The notes: generated by a model from the sequence alone, not told the origin. Shown: positions 26,051 through 37,500, numbered from the stretch's first letter. The stretch: DNA of 56,184 bases from Actinomycetota bacterium (GCA_009886035.1 VFJN01000080.1:1-56184); one strand, 5' to 3'. Program-made: numbers and translations.

Positions 26051-27136
26051 TCAGGGCGCTGGGGTGCGAAGGGCGGCAGCCTCCTGCGTCCGGCTGCGAA
26101 CCACGTCGTTGAACGCCTCGCCGGGCCCGACACGATCCCATAGGGCAGGTGGATAAAAGTCGACGTACATGGTGCGCCGACCACCCCCGGCGGTGGGCTC
26201 GGGGGAGGCATGCATGAGGTCGGTGACATGGAGAACGACATCACCCGGTTCGGTGTTTACCGCCAGAACCGGTACGCCATGGAGTTGGCGTTCCCAAAGG
26301 TAAGGCAGTGTCTGGCCGTGACTCCCGGGTACGAGTCGCAGATGCCCCGTGTCGGGCGAGGAACCATTGAGTTGGATGCCGATCGCCGTGGATGGGCAGA
26401 TGATGGCGTGGCCCCCCATGCCGCAGTCCTGGTGCCACGGAATGTTCGACAGGCCACGGGTGCGCCCCGGTACTTTGATGAGCACCGACGCCCCTTCCAT
26501 CCGGTCAGCGGGAGAACGGAGTTGGCGGTCGAGGAGCGTGCCGAGCCGCTCGGTCCGGGGGTCGCACTGGAGGGCGGCGAGCACGTCGGACCGTTGGGTC
26601 GTGTAGATGAGGCGGCACAACACCGCGTTGTCCTGCTCGTCGGTGACCCACCATGACTGGTTGTCGTCGGGTTTTGCCGCCACCGACAGGCGGTCCACCT
26701 CTGCGTTGGCGGCGGCCATTTCGGCTTCGGAGAAGACACCGCCAACGTGGAGGAATCCGGTGGCGGTGAAAAAAGCACGGAGGTCATCGTCGGAGTCGTC
26801 GAGCGTGAACACCCGCTCGAGGTCAAAGGCCGACAGGTCGACGGCGGCGGGGTCGTAGATCGGGATATCGGCATGAAGGAGCCGTAGTTGCGGGTCCCAC
26901 TGCGCCAGCTGGTCGAAGTGCCCCGGATCGATCGTTAGTTCCCCACTGAGTTGCAGGTTGATAAAGGTCCGGATCTGTCCGGTCATGTCTGCCCAGGCCT
27001 CATCGCTGAGCGACACCACCGTGGCGGCACCCTCCACGCCGTCGGTTTCGCTCACCGATCCGTCGTGCTCCCACCGATAGGTGCGCGCGGCCGAGGGCGT
27101 TTGGAAGGCGATCGGATCCAGTGATAACGGCGACAT
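26051..27136 (-). CDS. Phytanoyl-CoA dioxygenase (PhyH) family protein
   Basis: IPWHQDCG (HxD), LRLVPGSH, distal His LMHASPEP. Confidence 0.85.
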   Translation of the reverse strand: MSPLSLDPIAFQTPSAARTYRWEHDGSVSETDGVEGAATVVSLSDEAWADMTGQIRTFINLQLSGELTIDPGHFDQLAQWDPQLRLLHADIPIYDPAAVDLSAFDLERVFTLDDSDDDLRAFFTATGFLHVGGVFSEAEMAAANAEVDRLSVAAKPDDNQSWWVTDEQDNAVLCRLIYTTQRSDVLAALQCDPRTERLGTLLDRQLRSPADRMEGASVLIKVPGRTRGLSNIPWHQDCGMGGHAIICPSTAIGIQLNGSSPDTGHLRLVPGSHGQTLPYLWERQLHGVPVLAVNTEPGDVVLHVTDLMHASPEPTAGGGRRTMYVDFYPPALWDRVGPGEAFNDVVRSRTQEAAALRTPAP

Positions 27137-27145
27137 CGTCGGGCC

Positions 27146-28069
27146 TCAGCCTCGGGCAAGGTCGATGAGTAGGGCCCGGGTGGGTGCGGCATCGGCTGGA
27201 TCCACCACGAATTCGAGGGCGGAGAAGTCGGTGGCTCCGGCCGCCGCGAAGGCGGCGAGCCCGGAACGCACCTCGTCTTCGCTGCCGATGAGCGACACAT
27301 CCGCCGGGCCACCGGCACCTTCGGTATCCATAACCCCGCGATACGACGGCAGGTCGTTGTATCCCTCCAGGAGCGAGGCGACCATCGCCTTCACCTCATC
27401 AGGTTTGGTGGTGACACACACCGGCACGCTGGCGACGATACGCGGCGGTGGTTGTCCGGCCTCGGTGGCGGCAGCATCGAGGGCGGGTTTGATCTGTTCG
27501 GCAATGGCTTTGGGTCCGCTCAGCCAAAGGATGGAGCCGGCGGTTCGCTCACCGGCGAGCCGGAGCATGCGAGGGCCCATGGCGGCGAGCATCACGGTGG
27601 GGGATTCGATGGTGGGGGCGCCGCCGATACCGTCGCTCTCCGCCGACCAGATGTCGCCGGTGAAGGACACCTTGCGATCGGTGAGGGCGGGGAGCAGCAC
27701 CTGCAGGTACTCATCCATGTGCTTGGCCGGGTTGGCGAAGGGGATCTTGAGCGTTCCTTCGATGCTCGACTTGTGGGCGAGCCCAATGCCCAGCACGAGG
27801 CGCGGCCCGATGGCCTCCTGCACGGTGAGGGCCTGGGCCGCCAGCATGAGCGGATGCCGGGGCCAGGTGGGGATCACGGCGGTGCCGAGTTCGATGGTGC
27901 TCGTGCCCGCCCCCATCACGGCGATGGCGGTGAGGGCATCGGGGACGGCGAGTTGAGCCAGCCAGTAGGTGGCGAAGCCATCGGCTTCGGCTTGCGCGGC
28001 GTGGTCGACGATGGCCCCGAGAGGGGCCCCCATCGCGATGAGGCTGGATCCGTTGATTCCGATTTTCAT
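27146..28069 (-). CDS. LLM-class F420-dependent oxidoreductase
   Basis: MKIGINGSSL...VQEAIGPRLVLGIGLAHK; luciferase-like TIM barrel motifs. Confidence 0.88.
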   Translation of the reverse strand: MKIGINGSSLIAMGAPLGAIVDHAAQAEADGFATYWLAQLAVPDALTAIAVMGAGTSTIELGTAVIPTWPRHPLMLAAQALTVQEAIGPRLVLGIGLAHKSSIEGTLKIPFANPAKHMDEYLQVLLPALTDRKVSFTGDIWSAESDGIGGAPTIESPTVMLAAMGPRMLRLAGERTAGSILWLSGPKAIAEQIKPALDAAATEAGQPPPRIVASVPVCVTTKPDEVKAMVASLLEGYNDLPSYRGVMDTEGAGGPADVSLIGSEDEVRSGLAAFAAAGATDFSALEFVVDPADAAPTRALLIDLARG

Positions 28070-28171
28070 CCGTGCATCATGCCCTGATTCGTCCCCGCCG
28101 GCACGGGCCGCCGCGGGGGATCGGACGTCGATCCCGGGCTACCCCGGGCAGGTCTGCTCTAGGTTTTTGAC

Positions 28172-29431
28172 ATGGACTTTGAGATTCCGGCAGAGATCGA
28201 AGCCACCCTTGGCGCCCTCGACGCCTTCATCGCGGCCGAGATCGCCCCGCTGCAGGCCCAGGACGACAATGAGCGTTTCTTTGACCATCGCCGTGAGTAC
28301 TCGCGCACGGACTTCGATCACGACGGCGTGCCTCGGGCCGATTGGGAGGAACTGCTGGCCGAGATGCGACGTCGGGCCGACGCCGCCGGGTGGCTCCGGC
28401 TCGCTCTCCCGGCGGAGTTTGGTGGCCGAGACGCCAGCAACCTCGAGATGGCGTTCATCCGCGAGCACCTGGCCCATAAGGGGCTCGGGCTGTTCAACGA
28501 TCTCCAGAACGAGAGCTCGGTGGTGGGCAATTTCCCCACGGTACTGATGATGCGCGACTTCGGAACCGAGGCCCAGAAGGCCGAGTGGATGCCCGGTTTC
28601 CTGGCCGGCACCCGACGGCTGGCCTTCGGCCTCACTGAACCCAACCATGGGTCCGACGCCACCTTCCTCGAGACCACCGCCGTGGCCGATGGCGACGAGT
28701 GGGTGCTCAACGGCCACAAGCGCTTCAATTCGGGGCTCCATCACGCTACCCACGACATCATCTTTGCCCGTACCTCCGGCGAGCACGGTTCGCCGGTAGG
28801 AATCAGCGCGTTCCTCGTACCGTGCGACGCGTCCGGTTTCTCGGTGGACTACTTCTGGTGGACCTTCAACATGCCCACCGACCACGCCGAGGTCACCATG
28901 ACCGACGTGCGCGTGGGGGGCGACGCGCTCTTCGGACGCCTTGATCACGGATTGGAATTGGTCCAGTTGTTCGTGCACGAGAACCGGATCCGCCAGGCGG
29001 CGTCTTCGCTGGGGGCGGCCCAGTACTGCATCGACGAAGCGGTGGCGTATGCCAACGGCCGCACCACCTGGAGCCAGGTGCTGTCCACCAACCAGGGCAT
29101 CCAGTTTCCTTTGGTCGAACTACACACCGAGGCGGCGATGTTGCGCCAACTGATCCGCATGACGGCCTGGCAGATGGACCGCCACCACCACATGGAGCTC
29201 ACCCATCAGGTGGCGATGTGTAACTACCGCGCCAACCGCTTGGCCTGCGACGCCGCCGATCGCGCCATGCAAACCTGTGGCGGGGTGGGCTACAGCCGCC
29301 ACATGCCCTTCGAGCACATCTATCGCCACCACCGTCGCTATCGCATCACCGAGGGCTCCGAGGAGATCCAGATGCGCAAGGTGGCCCAGCAGCTCTTCGG
29401 CTTCCGTGGCCGCTCCACCACCGCAACCTGA
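28172..29431 (+). CDS. Acyl-CoA dehydrogenase family protein
   Basis: FGLTEPNHGSDATFLET, WVLNGHKRFNSG, MQTCGGVGYSRHMPFEHIYRHHRRYRITEGSEEIQMR. Confidence 0.93.
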   Translation: MDFEIPAEIEATLGALDAFIAAEIAPLQAQDDNERFFDHRREYSRTDFDHDGVPRADWEELLAEMRRRADAAGWLRLALPAEFGGRDASNLEMAFIREHLAHKGLGLFNDLQNESSVVGNFPTVLMMRDFGTEAQKAEWMPGFLAGTRRLAFGLTEPNHGSDATFLETTAVADGDEWVLNGHKRFNSGLHHATHDIIFARTSGEHGSPVGISAFLVPCDASGFSVDYFWWTFNMPTDHAEVTMTDVRVGGDALFGRLDHGLELVQLFVHENRIRQAASSLGAAQYCIDEAVAYANGRTTWSQVLSTNQGIQFPLVELHTEAAMLRQLIRMTAWQMDRHHHMELTHQVAMCNYRANRLACDAADRAMQTCGGVGYSRHMPFEHIYRHHRRYRITEGSEEIQMRKVAQQLFGFRGRSTTAT

Positions 29432-29533
29432 ATCCTCGGCCAGGGCGACAATCGATGGAGGCCAGACGATCACTGCCTCGCTGGGTTGAGCCGTCACTTC
29501 GCGTCACGAAGGTGACAATGCGAGGATAGGGGG

Positions 29534-30457
29534 ATGGCTAAGTGGACCTCCGTCGATATCCCCGATCAAACCGGGCAAACCATCATGATCACGGGAGCCA
29601 ACAGTGGCTTGGGTCGGCGCGCCTCGGAGGCATTGGCCGCCAAGGGTGCTCGGGTGCTGATGGCCTGCCGCGACGAACGGCGGGCCAAGGCCGCCCTGGA
29701 GGAGGTGAAGGTCCACGCCACCGGCCCGGCGCCGGAGATACGCACGCTGGATCTGGCGTCGCTGGCGTCGGTGCGTGCCTGTGCCGCCGGTTTGATCGAC
29801 GAACTCGACCACCTCGATGTGGTGATGAACAACGCTGGGGTCATGGCCGTACCGCGGGCTATCACCGACGATGGCTTCGAGTTGCAGTTGGCCACCAATC
29901 ACCTCGGTCACTTTGCTCTCACGGGCCTCCTCCTGCCCGTCTTGCTCGCCGCCCCTGCGCCCCGGGTGATCAGCGTGTCATCCAACGCCCACAAGTTTGG
30001 GAAAATTCACTTCGACGACCTGTTCTTCGAGCACCACCGTTACGGCCGTTGGTCCGCCTACTCCCAGTCGAAGTTGGCCAACCTGCTCTTCAGCCGCGAA
30101 CTCCAGCGCCAGGCGTCAGAGCACGACACGGCCCTCATCGCCGCCGCCGCCCATCCGGGTTGGGCCGCCACCAACCTCAGTGCCGGCCCCACCCTGGGGG
30201 CGGGATTCCTCAAGCCACTGACCCGGTTGGAAACGTTTTTCGGGCAGCCGGATCATATGGGCGCGCTCCCGCAGCTCTACGCCGCCACCATGCCCACTGT
30301 TGTGGCCGACGACTACTGGGGGCCGGACTCCCTCGGCGAGTCCCGGGGGCACCCCACCCGCGTGGGGCGACGCGCCAGTGCGCTCGACTCGGTGGCGGCC
30401 AGCCGCCTGTGGAACCGCAGCGAAGAACTCACCGGCGTTGCCTACCGCTGGTCCTGA
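29534..30457 (+). CDS. SDR family oxidoreductase (retinol dehydrogenase-like)
   Basis: TGANSGLG, NNAGVM, YSQSKLANLLF. Confidence 0.9.
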   Translation: MAKWTSVDIPDQTGQTIMITGANSGLGRRASEALAAKGARVLMACRDERRAKAALEEVKVHATGPAPEIRTLDLASLASVRACAAGLIDELDHLDVVMNNAGVMAVPRAITDDGFELQLATNHLGHFALTGLLLPVLLAAPAPRVISVSSNAHKFGKIHFDDLFFEHHRYGRWSAYSQSKLANLLFSRELQRQASEHDTALIAAAAHPGWAATNLSAGPTLGAGFLKPLTRLETFFGQPDHMGALPQLYAATMPTVVADDYWGPDSLGESRGHPTRVGRRASALDSVAASRLWNRSEELTGVAYRWS

Positions 30458-30476
30458 AAACGGGTCGCCATCGCCC

Positions 30477-31376
30477 TCAGATAATGAAGTCGGTAATGAG
30501 ATGGGCGAGGTGGATCGGGTCGTCGCCCTGGACGCTGTGACCGGCTTCGACGACGTGCTCGATCCGGGCGGTGGGTTGGCGACGGCGGAGTTCGGCCTCT
30601 GCCTCGTCGTCCACCACTGAACCCGGGCGCATCCCCCGCACGAGCATGAGCGGCACCGAGATCCGCTCGAGGGCATCCCACAGGTCTTCGGTGGGTAGGG
30701 CATGTTCTGCGTCGGTGCCGGCCTCTCGGAAGCGCCGGTAGCGCCACACCCAGGAACCGTCGTCGCGCGGCATGGCGTTGTGGAGAATGCCCCGGCGGAG
30801 GGACGACTCCGAACGGGTGGGATTGAACTCGATGGTGCGGGCGAGAAGTTCGTCGAAGTCGGCGAAGCTTTCGGGACCGTTGATGAACGCCACGATGGCC
30901 GCCGCACCGGGTCCTTCCACGCGCGGGGTGACGTCGACCAGTACGACCCGGCGCACGAGATCAGGATGGGCATCGGCCAAGGCAATGGTGGTGAGCCCAC
31001 CCAGCGACATGCCCACTACCGCAGTGGCGGATGGGGCGAGGGCGGCGATCACCTGGGCCACGTCCTGGGCGTTGCGGCGCACGTCGAGGCTCCCTTCGGC
31101 GGGGGCATCGGAGTGGCCGTGACCGGGGAGGTCGATGGCCAGCAGGCTACGGCCGAGGGCGAGGGCGACGGTGTCCCACGTGTGGGCATTCTGGGCGCCG
31201 CCATGAAGCAGAACCACCTCTGGGGTTGTTTCTCCCCACACCAGTGCACTCAGCTGGCGATCGGGGGCCACCGTGAACCGCTCCCGGCGCACGACCGGCG
31301 GCCCGGGATAGGGGAGACCAAACTCCGTGGCGTTCTCTTGAAACAGCCCGAACTCGTCATAGGGCACCATTGTCAT
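30477..31376 (-). CDS. Alpha/beta hydrolase
   Basis: VLLHGGAQNAHTW, GMSLGG nucleophile elbow, C-terminal GHSVQGDDP; start revised to ATG 31376 from upstream TACGTT. Confidence 0.88.
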   Translation of the reverse strand: MTMVPYDEFGLFQENATEFGLPYPGPPVVRRERFTVAPDRQLSALVWGETTPEVVLLHGGAQNAHTWDTVALALGRSLLAIDLPGHGHSDAPAEGSLDVRRNAQDVAQVIAALAPSATAVVGMSLGGLTTIALADAHPDLVRRVVLVDVTPRVEGPGAAAIVAFINGPESFADFDELLARTIEFNPTRSESSLRRGILHNAMPRDDGSWVWRYRRFREAGTDAEHALPTEDLWDALERISVPLMLVRGMRPGSVVDDEAEAELRRRQPTARIEHVVEAGHSVQGDDPIHLAHLITDFII

Positions 31377-31453
31377 GCTGGTGAACGTATCCTCCATTCG
31401 TGCCGCAGGCCTTGCTCACCGACCCTCGCCGCCCGCTCCGGAGGATCTGAGCG

Positions 31454-32344
31454 GTGGGGAACATCACTGCCGCTCGCTTCGAGGGCACGGTGCCGGTGCG
31501 CGATGGTCGCAAACTGGGGGTGGCCGAGTTCGGCACTCCTCACGGGCAGACGGTGGTCTGGTTCCACGGCACCCCGGGCGCCCGGCGGCAGATCCCCGAG
31601 GAGGCCCGGCGCATCGCCCAATCCCGCGACCTGCGCATCCTCGGGCTTGATCGCCCCGGCGTGGGCTGGTCGCCGGCGCATCGCTATGGCTGCGTCTTCG
31701 ACTTCGTAGCCGACGTTGAGATGGTGGTGGACCACCTTGGCATCGGAAATTTCTCGGTGGTGGGTCTCTCCGGCGGCGGGCCCTACGCCCTCGCGGTGGC
31801 CGCCGGCCTGGCCGATCGTGTTCGCTCGGTGGGGATTCTCGACGGCGTGGTACCCACCGTGGGGCCTGATGCCGTGCCGGGAGGGGTGGTGGGGTTGGCG
31901 AAGGTAGTGGCGCCGCTCCTGCCGGTGATTCGCCGACCCGCCGGCTGGGCGCTGACCGTCTTGATGCGGGCGTCGAAGCCGTTCGGATCACGAGGCCTCG
32001 ATCTCTATGCCGCTTTGTCGCCGCCGGGGGACCGAGCCGTGCTGCGGCGGGCGGACGTCAAAGAGATGTTCCTCGACGACCTCGCCACCAACGGCGGCCA
32101 CAGCATGCGGGCGATCGTGGACGACGGGATTCTGTTCACGAAAGACTGGGGCTTCGATCCCGGGGTCATCGATGTGCCGGTGTGGTGGTGGCACGGCCGT
32201 GACGACCACATCGTGCCCGCCGCCCACGCCGAGCATTTTGTGCCGTCCTTGCGCCACGGCACCCTCTTCGTGCGCGAGGGCGAAAGCCACCTCGGCGGGC
32301 TAGCGATCGCCGGCGAAGTGCTCGACACCGTGTTGGATTGGTAG
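31454..32344 (+). CDS. Alpha/beta hydrolase
   Basis: VVWFHGTPGAR, VGLSGGGPYA, GREDHIVP-like WHGRDDHIVP. Confidence 0.9.
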   Translation: MGNITAARFEGTVPVRDGRKLGVAEFGTPHGQTVVWFHGTPGARRQIPEEARRIAQSRDLRILGLDRPGVGWSPAHRYGCVFDFVADVEMVVDHLGIGNFSVVGLSGGGPYALAVAAGLADRVRSVGILDGVVPTVGPDAVPGGVVGLAKVVAPLLPVIRRPAGWALTVLMRASKPFGSRGLDLYAALSPPGDRAVLRRADVKEMFLDDLATNGGHSMRAIVDDGILFTKDWGFDPGVIDVPVWWWHGRDDHIVPAAHAEHFVPSLRHGTLFVREGESHLGGLAIAGEVLDTVLDW

Positions 32345-32382
32345 CTGATGGGCCCGTCACCGCCCTGTCCTACGCTATTGAT

Positions 32383-33210
32383 ATGACCCTGCCGATCCCC
32401 GCTCCCGACTGCACCGCGCTGATCACCGGGGCATCGGCCGGCATCGGCGTGGAACTGGCCCGGGCACTGGCGCGCCGGGGTCACGGGGTGACCCTGGTGG
32501 CCCGTCGCGAAGATCGCCTGCGGACACTGGCGGAGGAACTGACGTCCTCGACCGGTGTGCGCGCCGAGGTGATCGTGGCCGATGTGTCTGATGACGCGGC
32601 GCGCTCGGCGATTTCCACCACGCTCCGCGAACGCGGCCTCCAGGTTCAGGTGCTGGTGAACAACGCCGGTGTATCCACCATGGGGCCGGTGCATCTGAGC
32701 GAGCCCCAGAGCGAGATCGCCATGATTCGCCTCGACGTCGAGGCGGTGGCCCACCTTTGCAGTCTGTTTGTGCCGGGGATGGTGGCGCGCGGCACAGGGG
32801 CGGTGCTCAACGTGGCCTCCGTCGCTGCCTTTCAGCCACTGCCCGGTCAGGCCGGGTACGGCGGGTGCAAGGCGTTCGTGTTGTCGTACTCGCAGGCCAT
32901 GGCCGAGGAACTACGTCACCACGGAGTGAGCGTGACCGCGGTGTGTCCCGGCCCGGTGGAAACGGAGTTTGCGGTGGCCTCGGGGATGGGCGAGGCCGAG
33001 GCGGCGGCGGCGGCCGAGGCGCTTCCGTCGTTCATGTGGGTGAGCGCCACCGAGGTGGCGCTCCAGGCTCTGGCCGCGCTCGACAAGGGCCGGGATGTCT
33101 TGATCCCGGGGCGGCCAAATCACCTGGCCGTGGTGGCGGCTCGGGCCGTACCCCGCCGGGTGCTCCTCCGGTTGGTGGCCCGCCGTCATCCGGCGCTGAA
33201 CCGAACCTAG
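32383..33210 (+). CDS. SDR family NAD(P)-dependent oxidoreductase
   Basis: TGASAGIGVELARAL, NNAGVS, YGGCKAFVLSYSQ, CPGPVETEF. Confidence 0.9.
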   Translation: MTLPIPAPDCTALITGASAGIGVELARALARRGHGVTLVARREDRLRTLAEELTSSTGVRAEVIVADVSDDAARSAISTTLRERGLQVQVLVNNAGVSTMGPVHLSEPQSEIAMIRLDVEAVAHLCSLFVPGMVARGTGAVLNVASVAAFQPLPGQAGYGGCKAFVLSYSQAMAEELRHHGVSVTAVCPGPVETEFAVASGMGEAEAAAAAEALPSFMWVSATEVALQALAALDKGRDVLIPGRPNHLAVVAARAVPRRVLLRLVARRHPALNRT

Positions 33211-33220
33211 GGTGATGGCT

Positions 33221-34405
33221 ATGGAGGATCTCGCCCATCCCATTTGGGACGCCGACAACCACTACTACGAGGCGCTCGATGCCTTCACCCGGCATCTCGA
33301 TCCCGCTCTCGGGCCGCGCGCCGTGCAGTGGGCCACCATCGACGGCCGGCAGTATCACGTGCTCGGGGGCAAGGTCAGCCGTGCGGTGACCAACGCCACG
33401 TTCGACCCGATCTCCAAGCCCGGGTGTCTGAGCGAGTACTTCCGGGGCAACCCCCAGGGCGCCAACCCGATTGAGTTGCTGCGCGACCACGAACCGATTC
33501 GCGCTGAGTACCGCTCTCCGGCGGCGCGCCTTGGCGTGCTCGATGAGCAGGGCCTCGAGGGATGTTTCTTGTTTCCCACGTTGGGAATGATCTATGAGGA
33601 ACCGCTCAAGGACGATCCTTTCGCCGTGTGCGCCACCTTCCGGGCCTTCAACCGGTGGCTGGCCGAGGACTGGCCGTTCGATTACCACGGGCGCATTCTC
33701 ACGGCCCCCTATCTCACGCTCGCTGATGACCAGTGGGCGGTGGAGGAACTTGAGTGGGCTATCGATCAGGGTGCTCGCCTCATCGTGATGCGAGCCGCCG
33801 CGCCCACCACCGTCACTGGGATACGCAGTCCGTTCGATGCGGCTTACGACCCGTTCTGGGCTCGGGTTAATGAGGCGGGCATCACCCTGGTGGTTCACGC
33901 CGGCGACAGCGGCCGGTCATCGAACGGCTTCGCTCGCGACGGGTTTGCGGCCAACTTCAGCCAGGGTGATTTCCGGCCCACCCTCAAGAGCTTCCACATC
34001 GAAGATGCCGTCCACGACTTTCTCCTGTCGATGACTCTCGCTGGTCACTTCGTGAAGTTCCCGAACCTACGGGTGGCTTCGATCGAAAACGGCGCCGAGT
34101 TTCTGCCCGACCTGTTCCGCAAACTGCGCTCGCAGGACAAGAAGCTCCCGGGCTATTTCGGGGAGGACCCGGTGGAGCAGTTCCGCCGGCACGTGTGGGT
34201 GAATCCCTTCTGGGAGGATGATCTGGAGACGCTGGTGGCCCTGATGGGGGCCGACCGGGTGATCTTCGGTTCAGACTGGCCCCACATCGAGGCCCTGCCG
34301 CACCCCCTTGACTACGTGGCGGATACCCAGCCGCTGTCGCCGGAGGATCGGCGGCTCGTGCTGCACCAGAATGCGGTCGATTTGGCGGCCCCTCGCCCGC
34401 TCTGA
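33221..34405 (+). CDS. Amidohydrolase family protein (ACMSD-type, TIM barrel)
   Basis: WDADNHYYE at N-terminus, VVHAGDSG, GSDWPHIEALPHPLDYV; ATG 33221 preferred to 33212. Confidence 0.85.
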   Translation: MEDLAHPIWDADNHYYEALDAFTRHLDPALGPRAVQWATIDGRQYHVLGGKVSRAVTNATFDPISKPGCLSEYFRGNPQGANPIELLRDHEPIRAEYRSPAARLGVLDEQGLEGCFLFPTLGMIYEEPLKDDPFAVCATFRAFNRWLAEDWPFDYHGRILTAPYLTLADDQWAVEELEWAIDQGARLIVMRAAAPTTVTGIRSPFDAAYDPFWARVNEAGITLVVHAGDSGRSSNGFARDGFAANFSQGDFRPTLKSFHIEDAVHDFLLSMTLAGHFVKFPNLRVASIENGAEFLPDLFRKLRSQDKKLPGYFGEDPVEQFRRHVWVNPFWEDDLETLVALMGADRVIFGSDWPHIEALPHPLDYVADTQPLSPEDRRLVLHQNAVDLAAPRPL

Positions 34406-34460
34406 GCGTTCCCGGGGGTGAAATTCTGGCAATGGGGGTGGAAAGGCGTATCCTTCCCAC

Positions 34461-34500
34461 AGAGCCGGTGGCGCTAATCCAGAGCCACCAACTCTGCTCT
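34461..34500 (+). promoter_or_regulatory. Hairpin just upstream of the SNF2 helicase ATG
   Basis: Outer stem AGAGC/GCTCT and inner stem GGTGGC/GCCACC; TATCCT (-10-like) at 34449-34454. Confidence 0.45.
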
Positions 34501-34502
34501 GC

Positions 34503-37500
34503 ATGACAGACCGCACACGTGCTCTCGAGGCCGCGGCGTGGGCTGCAGCGGAGGGCACCGCCACCGCAGACCAGCGGACGTTGCTCGAAGCCGACCCCGT
34601 CGCTTGGCGCTTAACCCTCGAGCGACTGATGGACGAGACCGAGGATGCTCTCGACTCCGTCAGTGGCATCGGGGGTCCTGAACGCGCCCAAGTGGTGGGC
34701 GACTTCGAGGCCGAACTCGATCGGCTGGAGGCGGCCTACGATCTGATCACCCGATCGGTCTCTACCGGGTCTGAGGTGCTCATCCCCACCGCTGACCCCA
34801 GCGGTGAAGTGCGCCTCCAGGCTTCCTGGGAGGGCGGCTCCATCATCATCTGGGCCGGTGGTCCCGATGTGGTGGCGCACCGGAACGCGGAACTGGCCGA
34901 TCGCCTCGAGGCCCTCGGCGGTCCCAAACTGGGGTGGGCTCCCCACGCCGATGTTGCGCTACCCAACGGACTGCGGGCGGCGGCGTTGTCCATTCCGGTG
35001 GAGGAAGCGCTCGGCTGGCTCGTGGTGGCGGTCGGAGGGGGCAACGCGGATGACGACGGGGTGGGCGCCAGTGTGCGGTGGCTAGGTCGGGTGGCGGTGT
35101 CGGCGGTGCGATTGGTGGCGCGGGGTGATTTGGTTCCAGGCCTGCGTACCCATCGACACCCTGATGGGAAGGCGATGGACCTCAAGGTGCGGTGGTCGCC
35201 GGCCCGGATCGAGGATGCGGAGGTGTCCCGCCTGGCGGCGGCGATGCCGGGCCCGGTGGCGGTGCTGAGCCGCAAGGAGCCACGCGTGGTCACCATCGAG
35301 GTGATCGGGGAGGTGGTGGATGCCATTGCCCGGGAGGCGGCGGAAAAGTTGGAGCGGCCGGCTACCCCGCCGGTCATTCGCAACGCCGCTGATGTGGGTG
35401 AGGCCTTTATCGCGAGGCTCGACGGTTCCCCGTTCACCGCCCCGATCCCGGCGGGGGCGGAAGTATCCAAACGCCTCGATAGTTGGGTCAGCGGGGTGGT
35501 GGGAGTGGCCAAGACCACCTTGGTGGTGCAACTCGACCCGCCCGACAAGGGCGACGCGTGGTTCCTGCAGGTGCTCGGCCGCGGGGCCGAAGGCGGGCTA
35601 CTCCCGATTGAACAGGCGCTGACCGACAGCAAGAAGACACAACACCTCGCCGATGAGATGGCGCGTCTGGAACGCCTCTACGACACCCTGCGGCGGGCCG
35701 GTGGCCTGCGGCGGGGCCAGGTGTATCTGAGCCAGGACGAGGCCTGGGAACTCATGACGACGATCGGGCCCATGCTGGGGGTGGCCGGGTTCGATGTGCG
35801 CGTTCCCGCCCTGTCCCGCCGCAAGCCGCGAGCGGGTCTGCGGCTCTTTGTGGAGCCTGCCGGCGAGCGGGTGGTGGGAGCGCATCAACTCAGTGATGTG
35901 CGCTGGTCGGCGGTGTTCGGCGATGTTGAGCTGTCGGCGGCCGACATTGCTCGATTGGCGGCGGAGGCTCGCCCGCTCGTGCAGTCGCACGGACGGTGGG
36001 TGGAACTCGACGGGGTGGATTTGAAGGAAGCCGCCGCCGCGTTGGCGGAGCGGGCTTCGTCCACACAGATGACGGGCGCGGAGATCCTCCGTCACGTCGT
36101 GGGACTGGAGGGCACGCCATTCGGCGGCGGGGTGAGCGTGGAGGGTTCCGGTTGGGTGACCGACCTGCTCGAGAAGGCTTCGGCCGCCCCCGCCGCGCCG
36201 GTGACCAAACCGGAGGGTTTCCACGGCGAACTGCGCTCCTACCAAGCGGAGGCATTGGGCTGGCTCGACTTCCTCGACGCGGTGGAACTGGGGGGATGCC
36301 TGGCGCTCGACATGGGTCTGGGCAAGACACCCACGGTGCTCGCCCACCTCCGGCGCACGATGGGCCAGGGCCCGTCGTTGGTGATCGCTCCACCGGCGGT
36401 GGTGGGCAACTGGGCCGCCGAGGCCGCCCGCTTCGTGCCCGAGTTGAAAGTGGTGGTTCATCACGGTGCCTCGCGCGCATCGGCGGAGCAATTGGCGGCT
36501 GAAGTGGCCGACGCTGATGTGGTCATCACCACCTACGGCACGGCGGTACGCGATGTAGAGGCGCTCGAACAGCGCCCGTGGGATCGGGTGGTACTTGATG
36601 AGGCCCAGGCCATCAAAAACCATACGAACGAGACGGCCCAGCAATTACGGCGTATTCCCGCCCGCACCCGCCTCGCTCTCACGGGCACGCCGATCGAAAA
36701 CGGGCTGGGCGACCTGTGGTCGATCCTCGATTTCACCAACCCGGGCCTGGTGGGGGCTCGGCCCACCTTCATTGCGCAGCTCTCGGGCGAAGGCGAGCAG
36801 GCCCTGCGGGCGCTCAACGGCATCCTCGTGTTCCGTCGGACCAAAACCGAGCCCGCCGTAGCGGCAGAGTTGCCCGATCGCATCGACGAACTCGACCATT
36901 GCACCATGACCGCCGAGCAGATCGGTTTGTACCAGGCGGTGCTCGATGGTCTGGTAACCCAGGCCGAAGGGGCTGAGCGCGAAGTGAAGCAGGGGGCGAT
37001 CTTGGCCGCCATCACGGCGCTGAAGCAGATCTGCAACCACCCGTGGAACTACCAACAAGACGACCGGCCTCTGGCGGGTCGCTCCGGGAAGCTCAACCGT
37101 CTTGAGGAAGTGGTGGAGCAGGTCTTCGAAGCCGACGAGAGAATCCTCATCTTCACCCAGTTCGCCACCTGGGGTGTGCGCCTCGCCCAGCACCTCAGCG
37201 AGGTGTCGGGGAAGGCCATTCCGTGTTATCACGGCGGTCTTGCCCGGGGAGCCCGGGACATGATGATCAAGGAGTTTCAGGATGGCGAAGGGGCGGGAGC
37301 CATTGTCCTCTCACTCAAGGCCGGCGGCACCGGCCTCAACCTCACCGCCGCCAACCATGTAGTGCTCTACGACCGCTGGTGGAACCCGGCGGTGGAGGAT
37401 CAGGCCCGGGACCGGGCGTGGCGCATCGGCCAGACGCGCACCGTCCTGTCGCATCGGCTCGTGTGCCCCGGCACCGTGGATGAACGGGTGGAGGAGGTGG

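Noticed and set aside
29493-29516. Imperfect hairpin GTCACTTCG-CGTCA-CGAAGGTGAC before the SDR gene
   Set aside because: It has a bulge and is close to an SD-like GAGGATAGGGGG; too weak to claim as an element.
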